NCBI GenBank assembly: GCA_963995505.1
Contig: OZ023195.1
Coordinates: 7,522,109 to 7,586,108, forward strand
Length of the DNA stretch: 64,000 bases
Source: Hypericum androsaemum
Lineage: Eukaryota; Streptophyta; Magnoliopsida; Malpighiales; Hypericaceae
Reading direction: 5' to 3'
This document shows positions 1 through 10,920 of this stretch, piece after piece. Both the position numbers and the translations under genes were made by a program. The notes beneath the pieces were generated by a model. The model worked only from the letters and a program-made list of their open reading frames with translations. It did no database searches and had not been told where the DNA came from. How positions within the stretch are numbered: the stretch's first letter is position 1; the number at the start of each line of letters is the position of its first letter.

Positions 1-1277
1 AAAATCAGCAAGTTTGCCATACAAAACCAATTGCTATTGAGTTTATGTCCTAAAATCTCAGTTCCCCGGCAACGGCGCCAATTTGATGTACTTAAAATTG
101 CGAACAAATAAACGCACAAGCAAATAGTATAGTGAATAAGTAGGGTTTCGAACTGAGGGTTGAACACGAAATCAACGCAAGTAATTATGTGAAGCGAGAG
201 AATTAAAAGATTTTAAAGATTGCAGGTAAATAAACAAAATCAGAAACGCAAATAAAAGATGAGTTGTAAATCAATGAAGATAAACGAGCATGATACCCTT
301 ATAGACTACCCATCTATGTCGAGACTATAGTTTTTATGAAGTTCTAAATAGTACCCGGAGTGTTCTAGTACATCTCCCTAACGCTTCCGCTCATTAGGAT
401 GATAAAACTAAGCTAGGGTAATTCTCAATTACTCACCAACGCTTCTGCTCATCAATGAGACCGAGAACTAAACTAAACTCAATTATGAAGTTAACTCCTA
501 TCGGGTTATCCCTTAGTATTAAGATTCCTCATTAATACCTTAAGACATGTCAATTGACTCTTCCGTTGATTCTAATGCCTTCCGGTCTATTATTATCAAC
601 TAAAATCATAATCTAAGTGATCAAGTTAGATTAAGCACTAAGATCATCAATTAACAACTACTACGAAAGATAATCAAACCATAACTAACATAGACGAGTA
701 ATCACATAATTAGGGCATCGCACTCAAAAGAGAACTACTCGCTAAGCATGTTAACAAAGCACAATAGATTAACGAAGAACATGACAACAATTAACATAAA
801 GGTAAAGATATAGAAAGCTTAGTCGTGATGATCAAGCTTTGCCAATTCTCTCCTCGTGCTAACTGCAATCGCCCCTTTATTAAGCTCTAAAGGCTGTTCT
901 CAATTCTCCAAGTAGTCACGTCTGCCTTCCGATTGTCTCCCTAAGGCTTATATATAGCCACGAATCTAATACAAAATTAGGAAAATCTAGAGGAGGTTAA
1001 TCTAAATTGGAAGTTTAACTAGCCAAATAATAATATATTTATGTTATTTGGCTCGTAACAGAGTCGAATAAATAGGAACCGAATCAAATTCCTAGCAAAT
1101 TAGGAAGTCTGGAAAGTCTCAGCTTCGGACATCTGGCGGCCGCTAATGAACTTGCGGCCGCTAGTTGGGTCTTCAATAAATATTTCCGGTCCCCTTACTA
1201 GCGGTCGCTAGTTCATTAGCGATGGGGAGGCCTTCCAATTTCATTGGCGGCCGCTAGTTAACTCCCCGTCGCTAGTT
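1..1277 (-). mobile_element. Truncated LTR and primer-binding site of an Athila-like Ty3/Gypsy element
   Basis: The plus strand shows the 3' end of plant tRNA-Asp (TCCCCGGCAACGGCGCCA, 63-80), so the primer-binding site and the element read on the minus strand. The LTR begins at 84 (TGATGTAC) and matches base for base the LTR at 29211-30404. It then stops at 1277 inside the LTR, so about 372 bp of U3 are missing. The element's internal region would lie left of the window. A minus-strand TATA-like stretch (TATATATAG on plus) is near 950. The tRNA-Asp primer site is typical of the Athila/Tat lineage. The identity and the breakpoint were read directly; the cause of the truncation is not visible. 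Confidence 0.9.
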
Positions 1278-1527
1278 ACCAGCGTGTAGTAGCAAATCCT
1301 GCGTCTGTGAGAGAGAGAGAGAGAGGTGTAGTTTGTAGAGATGTCTGTACTCGAGCACAATACCATTTAATTCAATGATACAAGCAAACAGTACTGCCCA
1401 TATATTACATCACAGGGTTCGGCCAGTACAGAAACTTTGTGAATGATGAAAGCGGTGTTGCATCCACATTACATGTTCCAGAAAAATCAACAACCAATGG
1501 TTTCGGCGCAGTGATTTGCGGAGTGGC
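1278..1527 (-). other. Probable 3' UTR and downstream flank of the SPIRAL1-like gene
   Basis: This is unique sequence between the LTR breakpoint and the stop codon of the SPIRAL1-like gene. It contains a short GA microsatellite at about 1308-1326. No clear AATAAA signal was seen on the minus strand, so the poly(A) site may lie in this stretch or in the adjoining LTR. Confidence 0.5.
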
Positions 1528-2512
1528 TCAGTTACTGCCACCGCCACCAGGTGCGCCACCAAATAGGTAGCCGAGGGAAGATCCACCACCCGGGGCAGCA
1601 TGAACTTTTGTTGAAGGCCGATCCTGAAGCCAGACAATAAAATTGTTAAGAAAGCTCATTTCAGGAAACCACGCATCATACTGGGGTGAATAGGAATTGG
1701 AAGACAACATTGCAAGCGAATGGACGGATAAAGAACCCAAGTCTACATGACATGAACTTTGAGATCTTGTTTGGTCAGAATCGTGTAATCAAGCAAGAAA
1801 CAGTGTGGACACTTCAGCGTAACGGAGAAACTCAGGCCAATTATGAGAGCCGTAGACTACTTTGACAGGAGACTTGAGGGCGATAATGTTGCAAAATCAG
1901 TATCCGTTTAGAACAATCGAAAGGAGTTATTGCGTGCATATACTTAGAGAAATTCCTAACCAAGGGCGCAATTAGCACCTTAGACTCCTTAGGTGCAAAA
2001 GGTAGATCGGCAAACCAGCAAGATCTAAGTAAAAAAATTCGGGACCAAAATTTCACAAGCAAGCACTAATCTGAAAGATGCATGCATCCAAAGTTTCTCA
2101 AACAGATTTTCCTCCCATCTTGTACGCATTGGTATCCACCAAGTAACAAACATCACCTAAAATTAATGGATCCGTAGGCGCGCATCTCACCCCACAAAGG
2201 GAGATGCAAAAACATTTAACAGAAGGAAGAGAAGGCGGCTACCGTGAGGAAGTTTCCAGTGTTCTGACCATCAGCTCGCATATAGTTATTAGTAGAAGAA
2301 CTGTTAATACCAGCAGGAACTTGCTTGGTAATATCAACAGGCGGCTGTGGGGGGGCAACAGCAGGTTTGGCCGGAGAAGGTGCATTGTTGACTGCTGGAG
2401 CCTCAATCACAGGAGCTGGGGCAGCTTTCCGGGCAGGCTTTGGTTCCTCGCCATCACCGAAGAGATAGCCCAACGAACTCTGCCCGCCTCCACTGCTCAC
2501 TCCACGACCCAT
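1528..2512 (-). CDS. SP1L: SPIRAL1-like protein (two coding exons)
   Basis: SPIRAL1/SP1L proteins are small plant proteins that decorate cortical microtubules and support directional cell growth. Coding exon 1 is 2243-2512 (90 codons, ATG at 2510-2512) and coding exon 2 is 1528-1623 (31 codons plus stop), giving 121 aa, within the usual family size. The intron 1624-2242 has GT-AG ends and phase 0. The N-terminus (MGRGVSSGGGQ) and C-terminus both carry the family signature GGG(Q/S)SSLGYLFG, at residues 8-19 and 102-112. A Pro/Ala-rich linker separates them, and the conserved ADGQNTGNF block lies before the intron. The start is chosen because MGRGVS is the conserved family start; the longer upstream reading frame is leader sequence. 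The gene reads leftward towards the truncated LTR. Splice sites are inferred from sequence and homology memory, not transcripts. Confidence 0.9.
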
Positions 2513-2710
2513 TCTCTGGATTCCCACATTTCGAGAAAAAAAAACCATTTCAACAACGTCCAAATCAAACGCAATGGCATAAACAAGTCACCTAAAAGAC
2601 ACTAGAAATCACAGCGATCAACTTTAACCTAATTCCGGCCACTTCTCCGGTTAATAACCCTACCAAATTAAATCCAACTATCCTCTTCAACTTAATAACA
2701 AAATTTATTC

Positions 2711-2752
<42 letters not shown>

Positions 2753-2990
2753 TCAGCAGTAGCAAATGCATCCCAGCTCCCTGAAACGACACAGATCTGC
2801 GCCGTTTCGCGGGTCCAGGACAAGATCGTAAATGAACGAATCCGAGCGATGGGGAGAGTTCTTACCTGAGAGGAAGGGAGAGGGGTTAGATCTGGAAAAA
2901 ATAAATAGGATTTCCCACGGGGCGGCGGTCAACGGAGGAGTCAAAGGCAGAAGTGTACGCTCCAAACGGCGGCCAATTTTTTTTGAGACC
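2513..2990 (-). other. 5' UTR with leader intron of the SPIRAL1-like gene
   Basis: On the minus strand a strong donor (CTCAG|GTAAG, intron from 2865) and an acceptor (TCCAG at 2516-2520, three bases before the ATG) define a probable leader intron at 2516-2865. The non-coding first exon would then run from about 2990 to 2866. The intron contains an AT microsatellite. Confidence 0.55.
2714..2746. repeat. (AT)n microsatellite in the leader intron
   Basis: About 16 uninterrupted AT dinucleotides, lying inside the inferred 5' UTR intron of the SPIRAL1-like gene. Likely length-polymorphic. Confidence 0.95.
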
Positions 2991-3012
2991 GTGAAAATAC
3001 ACCACTCTCTCT

Positions 3013-3026
3013 CCAATTTATATGGC
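3013..3026 (-). promoter_or_regulatory. Candidate TATA box of the SPIRAL1-like gene
   Basis: The minus strand reads CCATATAAATTGG about 30 bp upstream of the proposed first exon. Position and sequence fit a plant TATA element. Inference only. Confidence 0.4.
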
Positions 3027-3029
3027 CCA

Positions 3030-5408
3030 AGTGAAATAATAAAAAAATTTCCTCCAAAAAAAGTGAAATAAGAAAGGGGAAAGAAAGATATTTGAAATGT
3101 TGGGCTTGTGTCGGTGCATGTTCCGGGCTGGCCAGCCCATTCTGTGGCCCGAATTAGCAACCCAGTTTTTGGCACCGATTTCATAAATTATTATATCAAT
3201 ATCAAACCCATTATTTTAAAAATTTTAGTCCGATTCGATTATCAGACTGCATTTTTTAAAATAATAAAATTAACATGTATTATTTATTTAAAAAATTTCA
3301 GGTCAAATTGGTTGACTCTGATGACGAGAGAAATCCAGTCAATTTTTGGGTCCATCTTTGAAAACCGTGATAATTTTTTTATATTAAAAAAATCGTTGAT
3401 TCGTTGTAGTTTGTACCGTCGATTCATTTCGGCGAGTGTCATTTTTAAGTGTCGGTGTGTTGCTTTTGATTGGGGGCCGGCTGATCATGTGTATATTCGC
3501 GGTCCCTTCATGACCTCCTCACTTGCATTCTTACATTTTTTATTTTCCAAAAGCTAGTATAGTCCTGTCTTTTTCCTAGATGTTTGGTGATTATTTGATG
3601 GTTGATTACTTTATTAGTTGTTAAGTAATTTATTGGTGCTCTGTTTCGGACTAATCTTACTAAATATTTGATTTGACGTTCGATGAGTGACTAATGATAA
3701 ACTGGCAAAAACAGGGAGATAGCAATTGACACCGAATAAACAAGTGGACATTTATTTTATTTTTATTTTTTTAATGGTTGAGATTTTATTACATTTATAA
3801 ACAACAACAACAATATTATTATGCGTTAATAAGCTCAGAGAATTTCAAACGTCGTCAATGTATTTAGGGGTTGTGTCACTCATCCAATTTTTTTATCCGT
3901 ATTTGCTACCATGAAATTTCGAGAAAAACATAACCATGCTGAGGAATATAATATTCAATCCATTCCTTTATAAAAAAAGATTGATCAATTATATTTCGAT
4001 AATTAGGTAATATAATTTGTGCTCTTTCTCTTAAACCTCATTGCCTCTTCATAATGTTAGGGTTTGTCGAAAAAATAAAGCTATTAGTTTTAATTAAGAC
4101 CCTCTATATGATCATGTCTTCATCTCTTCGACGTTATTTGGAGATGAGTTCTGGTGAATCTTTGGGTTAGATGAGTTAATGGGTTTTTTTTGGAAGACTT
4201 TATTGTGTTTAGTTGGGACGGCAGCGTAGAGGCATTCAGGATAAAAGATGAAATGGGCAGCAGCATGTTTGTTTTTCTAGAAGAACTAGGTTACTGGGTT
4301 CTAATTGATTAGGTTTCCTATTGGTGTTCCTCGCAGCTGAGATGTTTCAGGCTCAGACTCATACAGGCAAGAAGAAAGAACCTGTTAGTGTTGTTGATCA
4401 GCTTGCAGGGAAGAAACCTGCAGCTCTTAGGTCCAAGAATGGCTTGTCCTTTGCCAGGGAAGAAACCTGCAGCTCTTAGTTTGATTTGAGTTTGGCTTGT
4501 TATTGTGCTACTTTCTACCCGAGCATTTCAATACCGGTGTGGTACTCTTTTGGTGATAATTCTGATATGGGTCTCGTTGGTTTGCAGTTTTATGTGTTGG
4601 ACAAGCATTGTAAACAAAGGTTGCTTTACTTTTTCAGGAATGAATTTGATGTCAATGAGCTGAATCCAGGAGGAGAATTGCACATCACTAATTTGATGAA
4701 GAAGCAGTTGATTACTTGATGAAGTCCAAGAATTCCCTTCTTTTCCTCGCTTCCATGTCGCTTGTCGCGGTGATGATAATGATGGAGTTGGTTCACAAGG
4801 AACCCATGATTATATTCGAGTAGGAAATCGGTTTGGACTTTCCGTGCCATCCAATCAATTTTCAATTGAAAATGGGCCTTCTTGGTTCTTATCTGGCATG
4901 GAGAAGTTAAGATGAGGATGTGTCTTCTAAAGCTTCAAGGATGAATAATGTCATATTGCACTCTTCCATTTCTGATGAAGAATACAGGCATTGACATTAA
5001 GAATTTCTCTCTTTCTAGTTTTTTGGATTCTTATGTGTCTCTTGATGAAAAGATAGTAAATTACTTCACAAATGAAGAGAATCTGTTACAGTTGTTCTTG
5101 CAGCTTTATTGATCCTTTTGGCCTAATTACTGTAAGATGATGATCCCAATCAACTTTCTCTGGTTTAACTCAACGGCCAAGGACACCCGGGGCAAAATCT
5201 CTTTACAGGCGGCAGCTGTAGTATCGTATATTTTTGTTGTTGTTGAGAATCAATGTCATTTGATTCTGCCCCTCAAAAAAAAATGTGTCATTTGATTTTG
5301 TCATTTAATATTGTAGTAGGCGCTGACCCTACTGTATTTGCTTTTTCCTGATTGTACAAATACTTTCATTTTTTCGTCCCTTGGACTCTGCAATCATAAT
5401 AAATATAG
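3030..5408. other. Intergenic AT-rich DNA with a possible gene relic
   Basis: Mostly AT-rich sequence without long open frames. Between about 4300 and 5250 the base composition becomes more gene-like on the plus strand, with acceptor-like sites (TCGCAG near 4335, TTTGCAG near 4586, TTTTCAG near 4637) and short open stretches. A 25-bp block at 4406-4430 recurs at 4455-4479, the second copy throwing the frame into a stop. I do not recognise the protein. A decayed gene is possible, but it could be chance. Confidence 0.3.
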
Positions 5409-5690
5409 GAAAAAGTTTATTTTAATATCTTATAGTATTACCGATTATGACTAAAATACTTTATGGTTCTATAATCATCTAATCGATCTAACTTATTCCA
5501 AACTTTATTACTAAGAGGTCCGCATGTTCGGTTCGCGATTTTTTGGACAAACAATGTTGTTTAGCTACCTACGTGGAACGCCACGTAGTAGTGACTTTTA
5601 TTAGTTGCTACTGATGTGGCGGTAGATAAATTATCAAAACAGTCCCTTTTAATTTATACATTTTAATGAAAAATTGTATCCTCCCTCATT
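5409..5690. repeat. Solitary TIR arm related to the element at 14337-15656
   Basis: The stretch follows the same order of motifs as the left arm at 14337-14618: a TTAATATCTTATAGTATT-like start, CGATTAT, a CTTATT(C/T)CAAA block, a GTTCGC block, then GTGGAACGCCACGT and GATGTGGCGGTAG. No matching inverted arm was found nearby, so it is a lone end of a MULE-like element or a deleted copy. The sequence after it (5690-6100) could be former cargo but is not recognisable. Confidence 0.5.
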
Positions 5691-7696
5691 CATAGGGAAG
5701 GACGAAACCAAAAGGCATTTCGAGTTCACCTCCCTTCCTACCTCTCTCGCCTTCATCGCAAGCAGTCTCCAGAAAAAAGAGGGAAATACTGTTGTAGTTC
5801 ACGTGCTGTGAAATTTCATAAATGCCCTCCACCGACTCCTCGCATATACCTTGGGGGGCCAGCTTTAGAACTTGGCATATACCTGCATCCAAAAGACAAT
5901 TTCATTAAAAGAAACCTCAGTCCAATGTAACCCAGGATTCCAGTCCATAAGGATGAGATGTGACCCGGCGATGGGCCATGGACGACCGTCCAAAGCATAT
6001 TGTTTCTGCTTGGTCTCCTTGGAGTTCGCTGGGATTGGTCAATCCCCCAAGATCGGCTTAGGCAAGCCTTAATGGAAGGAGGACGGAACACCTTATTCTA
6101 TCTGGACCTATTCAAAATCAATATATATTTGATTGACGTGATCTACAAGGTATGAGTTATTTTATTTATTTTTTTGTAAAGATTTATCTAAATCCTCTTC
6201 TGATAAAAAAAATAGTAAATCTGAATCCAATTATAGATTTACTATCAAATAAATGAATCTGGATTAAAAAAATTGGCATGTTGCCTCCTGTCAATTTTAC
6301 AACGGCCCTTCAACTAATATGACTTGATTTATCGAATGTTATTGATTTTAGCGAGTTAAAGATCATGTGGCAAGCGTTTGAGATTCTCTAAAGGTGATTC
6401 TCCATGCCAAATCATTTGATATGATTTAGTATTTTTTACTAATTAATTAGTGACATGTAGATAAATGAGTTTACTTCATATAATATAGTACAATGCATAT
6501 TCAAGGTATAAAATCTTACAATTAATCAAAAAAGTTATCACAAAAAATTAGATTAAATAAGTTAATTTCCTTTTTTGAGTGGAGAAAGAATTCGTTAAAA
6601 AAATATATTACTACTCATACTAATATGATACTAGAGATTATAAATAAAATATATTTTGTATTCAAAGATTGAAAATACGCAACGTTCGATGAAAAATCGT
6701 GGAGAGTATAGGTGTACTAAAATTTGACATCTATCGTGCAAAAAAAAATGAATAATGGTGTTATCATACAAAAGGAGATTGATTGTCCACGAAAAAACAA
6801 AAGAGATTGATTAGTAGGTTCTAATATTATACATCATTAGATAATTATTAGATTTAAAGCTTTGGTACTCATCTTTATAATTATAACACTTTTGAAATAT
6901 AAAAGCTAAAGAGGTTTTCTATATACTTAGAAAAAAAATTATGTTTTTGAAAATCATCTATCACTAATTTTTTTACGTATTTTATGAATTATGTGAATTT
7001 TCAAATATTTTTTTTCGCTACGATGAATTTTCTAGTTTATGGAACGAAATAACTTTGTAAAAATAATCGGTACAAAGAAAGCAATTAATTTAATTTATCA
7101 TGGAATGATACACAATTATTTAATTAAATTTTTTTACTACCATTTTTATTAATGACAAAATTCTATACCCTTAAATACTTATTATACTAGATCATATAAA
7201 ATAATTTTAGTTATCTACATGTTACTAATAAATTGATAAAAATATACCAAATCATCAAATTACTTGATTCGATAATACTAGAGTTTCTCCTCTGATATCC
7301 GTAACCGTAGTATAAAAGTGACTAGCAATAGTTTATTCCCTTCAATGTTACGCGTGAAACGAGGAGATATTTCTCAAAAAGAAACGAGGAGATATTTTTA
7401 AGGCAATATCTTCTTCTATGTACTCTCGTTCCAACAAGGTAAAAACTTAAAAGTTTTATTTAGTAAATTGTGGTTTCCTCAATTTGCATTAGTATTTTAT
7501 AATTTCAAAATATTCGACCAAATAATACAATTTTTTTCAAATTGATTTCCAACTTGTAGAATACTTTTTTTAGTCATTAAATTACAGATCTATATTTTTA
7601 TAATGAATTTCGAAGATGTCTGGTTGTTTATTTCAAAAGTGAATATTTGGTTGCGTTAAAATAATTGGCTCATATAACGGAAGTCTTTATTTATCA
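5691..7696. other. AT-rich intergenic DNA, nothing recognised
   Basis: Only short shadow frames and A/T runs were seen. No gene, RNA or complete repeat is supported here. Confidence 0.6.
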
Positions 7697-7705
7697 TAAA
7701 AACTA

Positions 7706-9148
7706 GGCAAATTACCTTCACGTTCCTGAAGTTTTGTCACCCTCCCCCTAGGGTCCCTGACTTTTAGAAAATGATTGTCCCGTCCCTAAGTTTTGATGAT
7801 AATAGACTCTCGGGTCCCTGGAGCCGGAATATTCCATATTCTCTGGTGAACTCCCACCTGAAATGAACAAAATACCCCTCTCACTTAAAAATAAAAAAAT
7901 CCTCTCCTTCTACCTTCACCTTCTTCTTCCTCCCAACTTTTAACCAAAACTAAACTTTAGAATCAAAATTTAAATAACCTTAATTTTATAAATTCCAATT
8001 TTAATTAACACCAACTAATCAAATCCTCCTCCTCGGGCCTGTCCTCCTCCTTCAAGAAAGGAACCCACATTTCGAAACCCTAACTTCTTCCTCCCAAAAA
8101 AAATTCGAGCCATTCTCCAAAGATCGGAGCTTGAGAGAGGGGTTCCCAATGAAGCAAAATATTCCTTCGACGCCGGGCAAGTTCAAGATGGACAAATCCT
8201 CTTACTACTCCCGGCTTAGGTGGCAATCCAAGCTCACCTTCTGGTCCTTCGTCTTCGTCGCCCTCATCTTCCTCTTCGTCTACCGGTCACCTTCTGCCAC
8301 GTCCTCCTCCTCCGCCGGCGCCCAATACTCCACCCCGGACCCTTCCCGGAGATCCCTCCGCACGTCCTCCTGGGGCGGCCCCGCCTGGGAGAAGCGCGTC
8401 TGCAGCTCCGCCAAGGTCCGCTCTGAGACCAACGGAATGTCGGTGCTGGTCACCGGCGCAGTGGGGTTCATGGGGATGCACGTGTCGACGACGCTGAAGC
8501 TGCGCGGCGATGGCATCCTCGGCCTCGACAACTTCAACGACTACTACGATCCGTCCCTGAAGCGGGCCCGCCAGGGGCTCCTCGAGCAAGCCGGGGTGTT
8601 CATCGTGGAGGGCGACATTAACGACGTCGCTTTGCTCAGGAAGCTCTTCGAGGTGGTTCCATTCACCCACGTGATGCACCTCGCCACCCAGGAGTGGGAG
8701 CTTACCACGACGACGGTTTCGACGACGACGGTTTCGACGACGACGGTTTCTATTTTCTTCCTCGAGGATTGGTCACCGCCGTCCAAAACCTGGGTTTGAA
8801 TCGATTAGTTATTGTTAATTAGAATTGAAGGGATTGGATTAGTTGGTGTTAATTGAAATTGGAATTTATAAAATTAAGGTTATTTAAATTTTGATTCTAA
8901 AGTTTAGTTTTGGTTAAAAGTTGGGAGGAAGAAGAAGGTCAGGTAGAAGGAGAGGATTTTTTTATTTTTAAGTGAGGGGCATTTTGGTCATTTCAGGTGG
9001 GGTTCACCGGAGAATATGGAATATTCCGGCTCCAGGAACCCGAGAGTCTATTATCATCAAAACTTAGGGACGGGACAATCATTTTCCAAAAGTCAGGGAT
9101 CCTAGGGGGAGGGTGACCAAACCTCAGGGACGTGAGGGTAATTTGCCC
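7706..9148 (+). mobile_element. Pack-MULE carrying part of a UDP-glucuronate 4-epimerase gene
   Basis: Long terminal inverted repeats (about 7706-8035 and 8812-9148, over 300 bp each) face each other; the outer end reads GGCAAATTACC on the left and GGTAATTTGCCC on the right. A perfect 9-bp target-site duplication TAAAAACTA flanks the element at 7697-7705 and 9149-9157, the hallmark size of Mutator-like elements. Between the arms lies non-transposon sequence: the 5' UTR-like leader and N-terminal coding part of an epimerase gene. No transposase is encoded, so the element is non-autonomous. The left TIR seems to lack one terminal G compared with the right. TIRs, TSD and cargo were seen directly; the Pack-MULE class is established for plants. 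Confidence 0.9.
8149..8799 (+). CDS. GAE: Chimeric ORF with captured N-terminal UDP-glucuronate 4-epimerase (GAE) segment
   Basis: GAE enzymes are Golgi type II membrane proteins that convert UDP-glucuronate to UDP-galacturonate for pectin. This 216-aa frame starts with the family's STPGKFKMDKS block (residues 7-17), has a membrane anchor at about 30-47, the RRSLRT and SWGGPAWEKRV motifs, and a Rossmann NAD-binding glycine motif GAVGFMG (103-109). It follows the family to HVMHLATQ at about residue 181, then switches to unrelated sequence with three copies of a 15-bp ACGACGGTTTCG-type repeat and stops in the right TIR region. Normal GAE proteins exceed 400 aa, so the catalytic Tyr-Lys part is absent and epimerase activity is not expected. 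The chosen ATG matches the family start. Plant GAE genes are usually intronless, which fits the uninterrupted frame. Expression is unknown. Confidence 0.8.
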   Translation: MKQNIPSTPGKFKMDKSSYYSRLRWQSKLTFWSFVFVALIFLFVYRSPSATSSSSAGAQYSTPDPSRRSLRTSSWGGPAWEKRVCSSAKVRSETNGMSVLVTGAVGFMGMHVSTTLKLRGDGILGLDNFNDYYDPSLKRARQGLLEQAGVFIVEGDINDVALLRKLFEVVPFTHVMHLATQEWELTTTTVSTTTVSTTTVSIFFLEDWSPPSKTWV

Positions 9149-9157
9149 TAAAAACTA

Positions 9158-9764
9158 TTATGTAAACTTTTACCTATGTAAAAAAAGGATGGTGTTAGTT
9201 TCATTGACCCTTTAAAAAGTTCGTTAATCATTTCACTACAATTTGCATTTTATTTAACAAATTCCTTCCTATTTTCATCGAAGACACCTAGTTTTGCCGA
9301 CATCAAGTATTACTATATGTTCCTCTAAAAACAAGTAACTATATGTGATGTTCCTAGCTGTCGTGGAGGTAAGATATCTGGTATACAGCATGACGTGATA
9401 CTATACAAAAGATGGCACAAAACCAAGTCAAAGGCAAAGGCAAAATCTACAAGAGAATTGATTTGTATTTACTCAAGGAGATTCTCGGTTTTCAACCTCG
9501 TGAATGTAAAAATTAACATTGGAATGCCAAAGGGTATTTAGCCTAGCGACATTAGACGTTCTAAAATTCAAGTTTTGACGTGGTATAAAAATTTACCTTT
9601 AAAAAAAATAACATTGGAATAGTTACTTTCTAAAATAAGATCGGACATTGTTTAACCCTGAATATTATAATTATACTCATGTATTATTTATAATCAATTT
9701 TTGTACGACTATTTTATATAACTGCTTTTTAAATATTATTAATAATGTTCTTAAAACTTAAACA
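9158..9764. other. Spacer between two MULE elements
   Basis: AT-rich sequence between the Pack-MULE and the next MULE. Nothing recognised on either strand. Confidence 0.6.
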
Positions 9765-9859
9765 TAAAAATTCGGGTTTTTACCTAATATGGTGTTACTA
9801 TTCACGTATAATAACCGATATGGTGTTACTATTTAAAAATTTCCGGAAATGGTGTTCGT

Positions 9860-10190
9860 TTTGGAGGTCGAAAAAATATTTCGACCTAGGGACCGTAGGT
9901 CGAAAATATATTTCGACCTGAGACCAAAACGAAAAACAGTTTCGACTTCCCAGGTCGAAAGCGTATTTTCGATTTGGTACCCAGGTCGAAAAACGTATTC
10001 GACCTAGGGTCCAAATCGAAATTTTTTTTTGATCTGAGGATGCAGATCGAATTTTTCCTTCGACTTAGGTGGATGAACTTACCCAAAAAAAATCTGAGAA
10101 AGTTGATTTCGTTGGATTTTTGTCTCCGGATAGGGGACAAGTCGAAAATAATTTTCGATCTGGGGTTACCCAGATCGAAAAAAAAATTCT
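9860..10190. repeat. Palindrome array in the left TIR
   Basis: About eight near-palindromic units of the form AGGTCGAAA-(A/T/G)n-TTTCGACCT follow each other at roughly 25-45 bp spacing, with AGATCGAAA variants further inside. The same series occurs inverted at about 13620-13890. Such repeated subterminal palindromes could be transposase-binding sites or form hairpins. Confidence 0.85.
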
Positions 10191-10197
10191 ATAAATT
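10190..10197 (+). promoter_or_regulatory. Inward TATA-like site, left TIR
   Basis: TATAAATT lies at the inner edge of the left TIR, ahead of the GC-rich leader. It is the counterpart of the minus-strand TATA-like site at 13621-13629. Confidence 0.4.
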
Positions 10198-10559
10198 TGG
10201 ACCCCGCCCGCTATCCGCCATTATACCCCAAAAATTTTCGACCACTGCAGCTCGTCGCCGGCCGTCCGTCCTCGTCTCCGTCGTCCGTCCGTCCTCTTTG
10301 CCGGCCGTCCTCGTTGCCGTCCGTCCTCGTCGCCGTCCTTCCTCGTCTCCGTCGTCCGGCCACCTCGTCCCTGTCGTTGAACGGTATAAACGACGGTATA
10401 ATTAATTATGTAGGGTACATTTGGATAATATATTATGTAAATGTGTTAATTAAAGTAATTTTGTTTTGTTATTAGATTTAAGTATGGTATGAATTATGAG
10501 ATTTAAGTTTGTTAATTACAATAATTTATTGATTACATGTTATGAGTTAATAGTTTTAA

Positions 10560-10920
10560 TTAATTTTTTTGAATTAAATTGGACCGTTGGATTTAGTGTA
10601 TAATTGGACCGTTGTATTTTATGATATAATTGGACCGTTAGATTTAAGTTTGTAAATTAATATAATTTTATGATATAATTGGACCGTTAGATTTAGGTTA
10701 ATATAATTTTTGGATTCGAATTGGACCGTGTGAGTTTATAGCATGGTTTTAAGTAATTTTATGATTTAATTAGACCGTTGGATTTAAGTGTGTTAATTAA
10801 TATAATTTTTAGAATAAATATTTTGAGTTAATAGTTTTACTTTATTTTAGGATATAATTGGACCATTGAATTTTAGGAACTAATTAGACCATTGAATTTA
10901 AGTTTGTTATTTATTATAAC
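10560..10920. repeat. Dispersed ATAATTGGACCGTT repeats inside the MULE
   Basis: The core (T/A)AATTGGACCGTT(G/A)(G/T)AT is repeated about eight times, with some copies changed to TTAGACC or GGACCATT, separated by AT-rich spacers. This looks like a decayed internal tandem array. Confidence 0.7.

Noticed and set aside
3108..3557. 149-codon plus frame upstream of the SPIRAL1-like gene
   Set aside because: AT-rich, no start context, no domain; also overlaps the promoter area.
8280..8786. Long minus-strand frames opposite the GAE-like ORF
   Set aside because: They are antisense shadows of a GC-rich coding region; their composition (Gly/Arg/Val runs) shows no family signature.
10197..10475. Plus-strand frames with Pro/Ser/Arg runs at the left MULE TIR
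   Set aside because: They come from the CGTCCGTCC low-complexity leader; no conserved domain.
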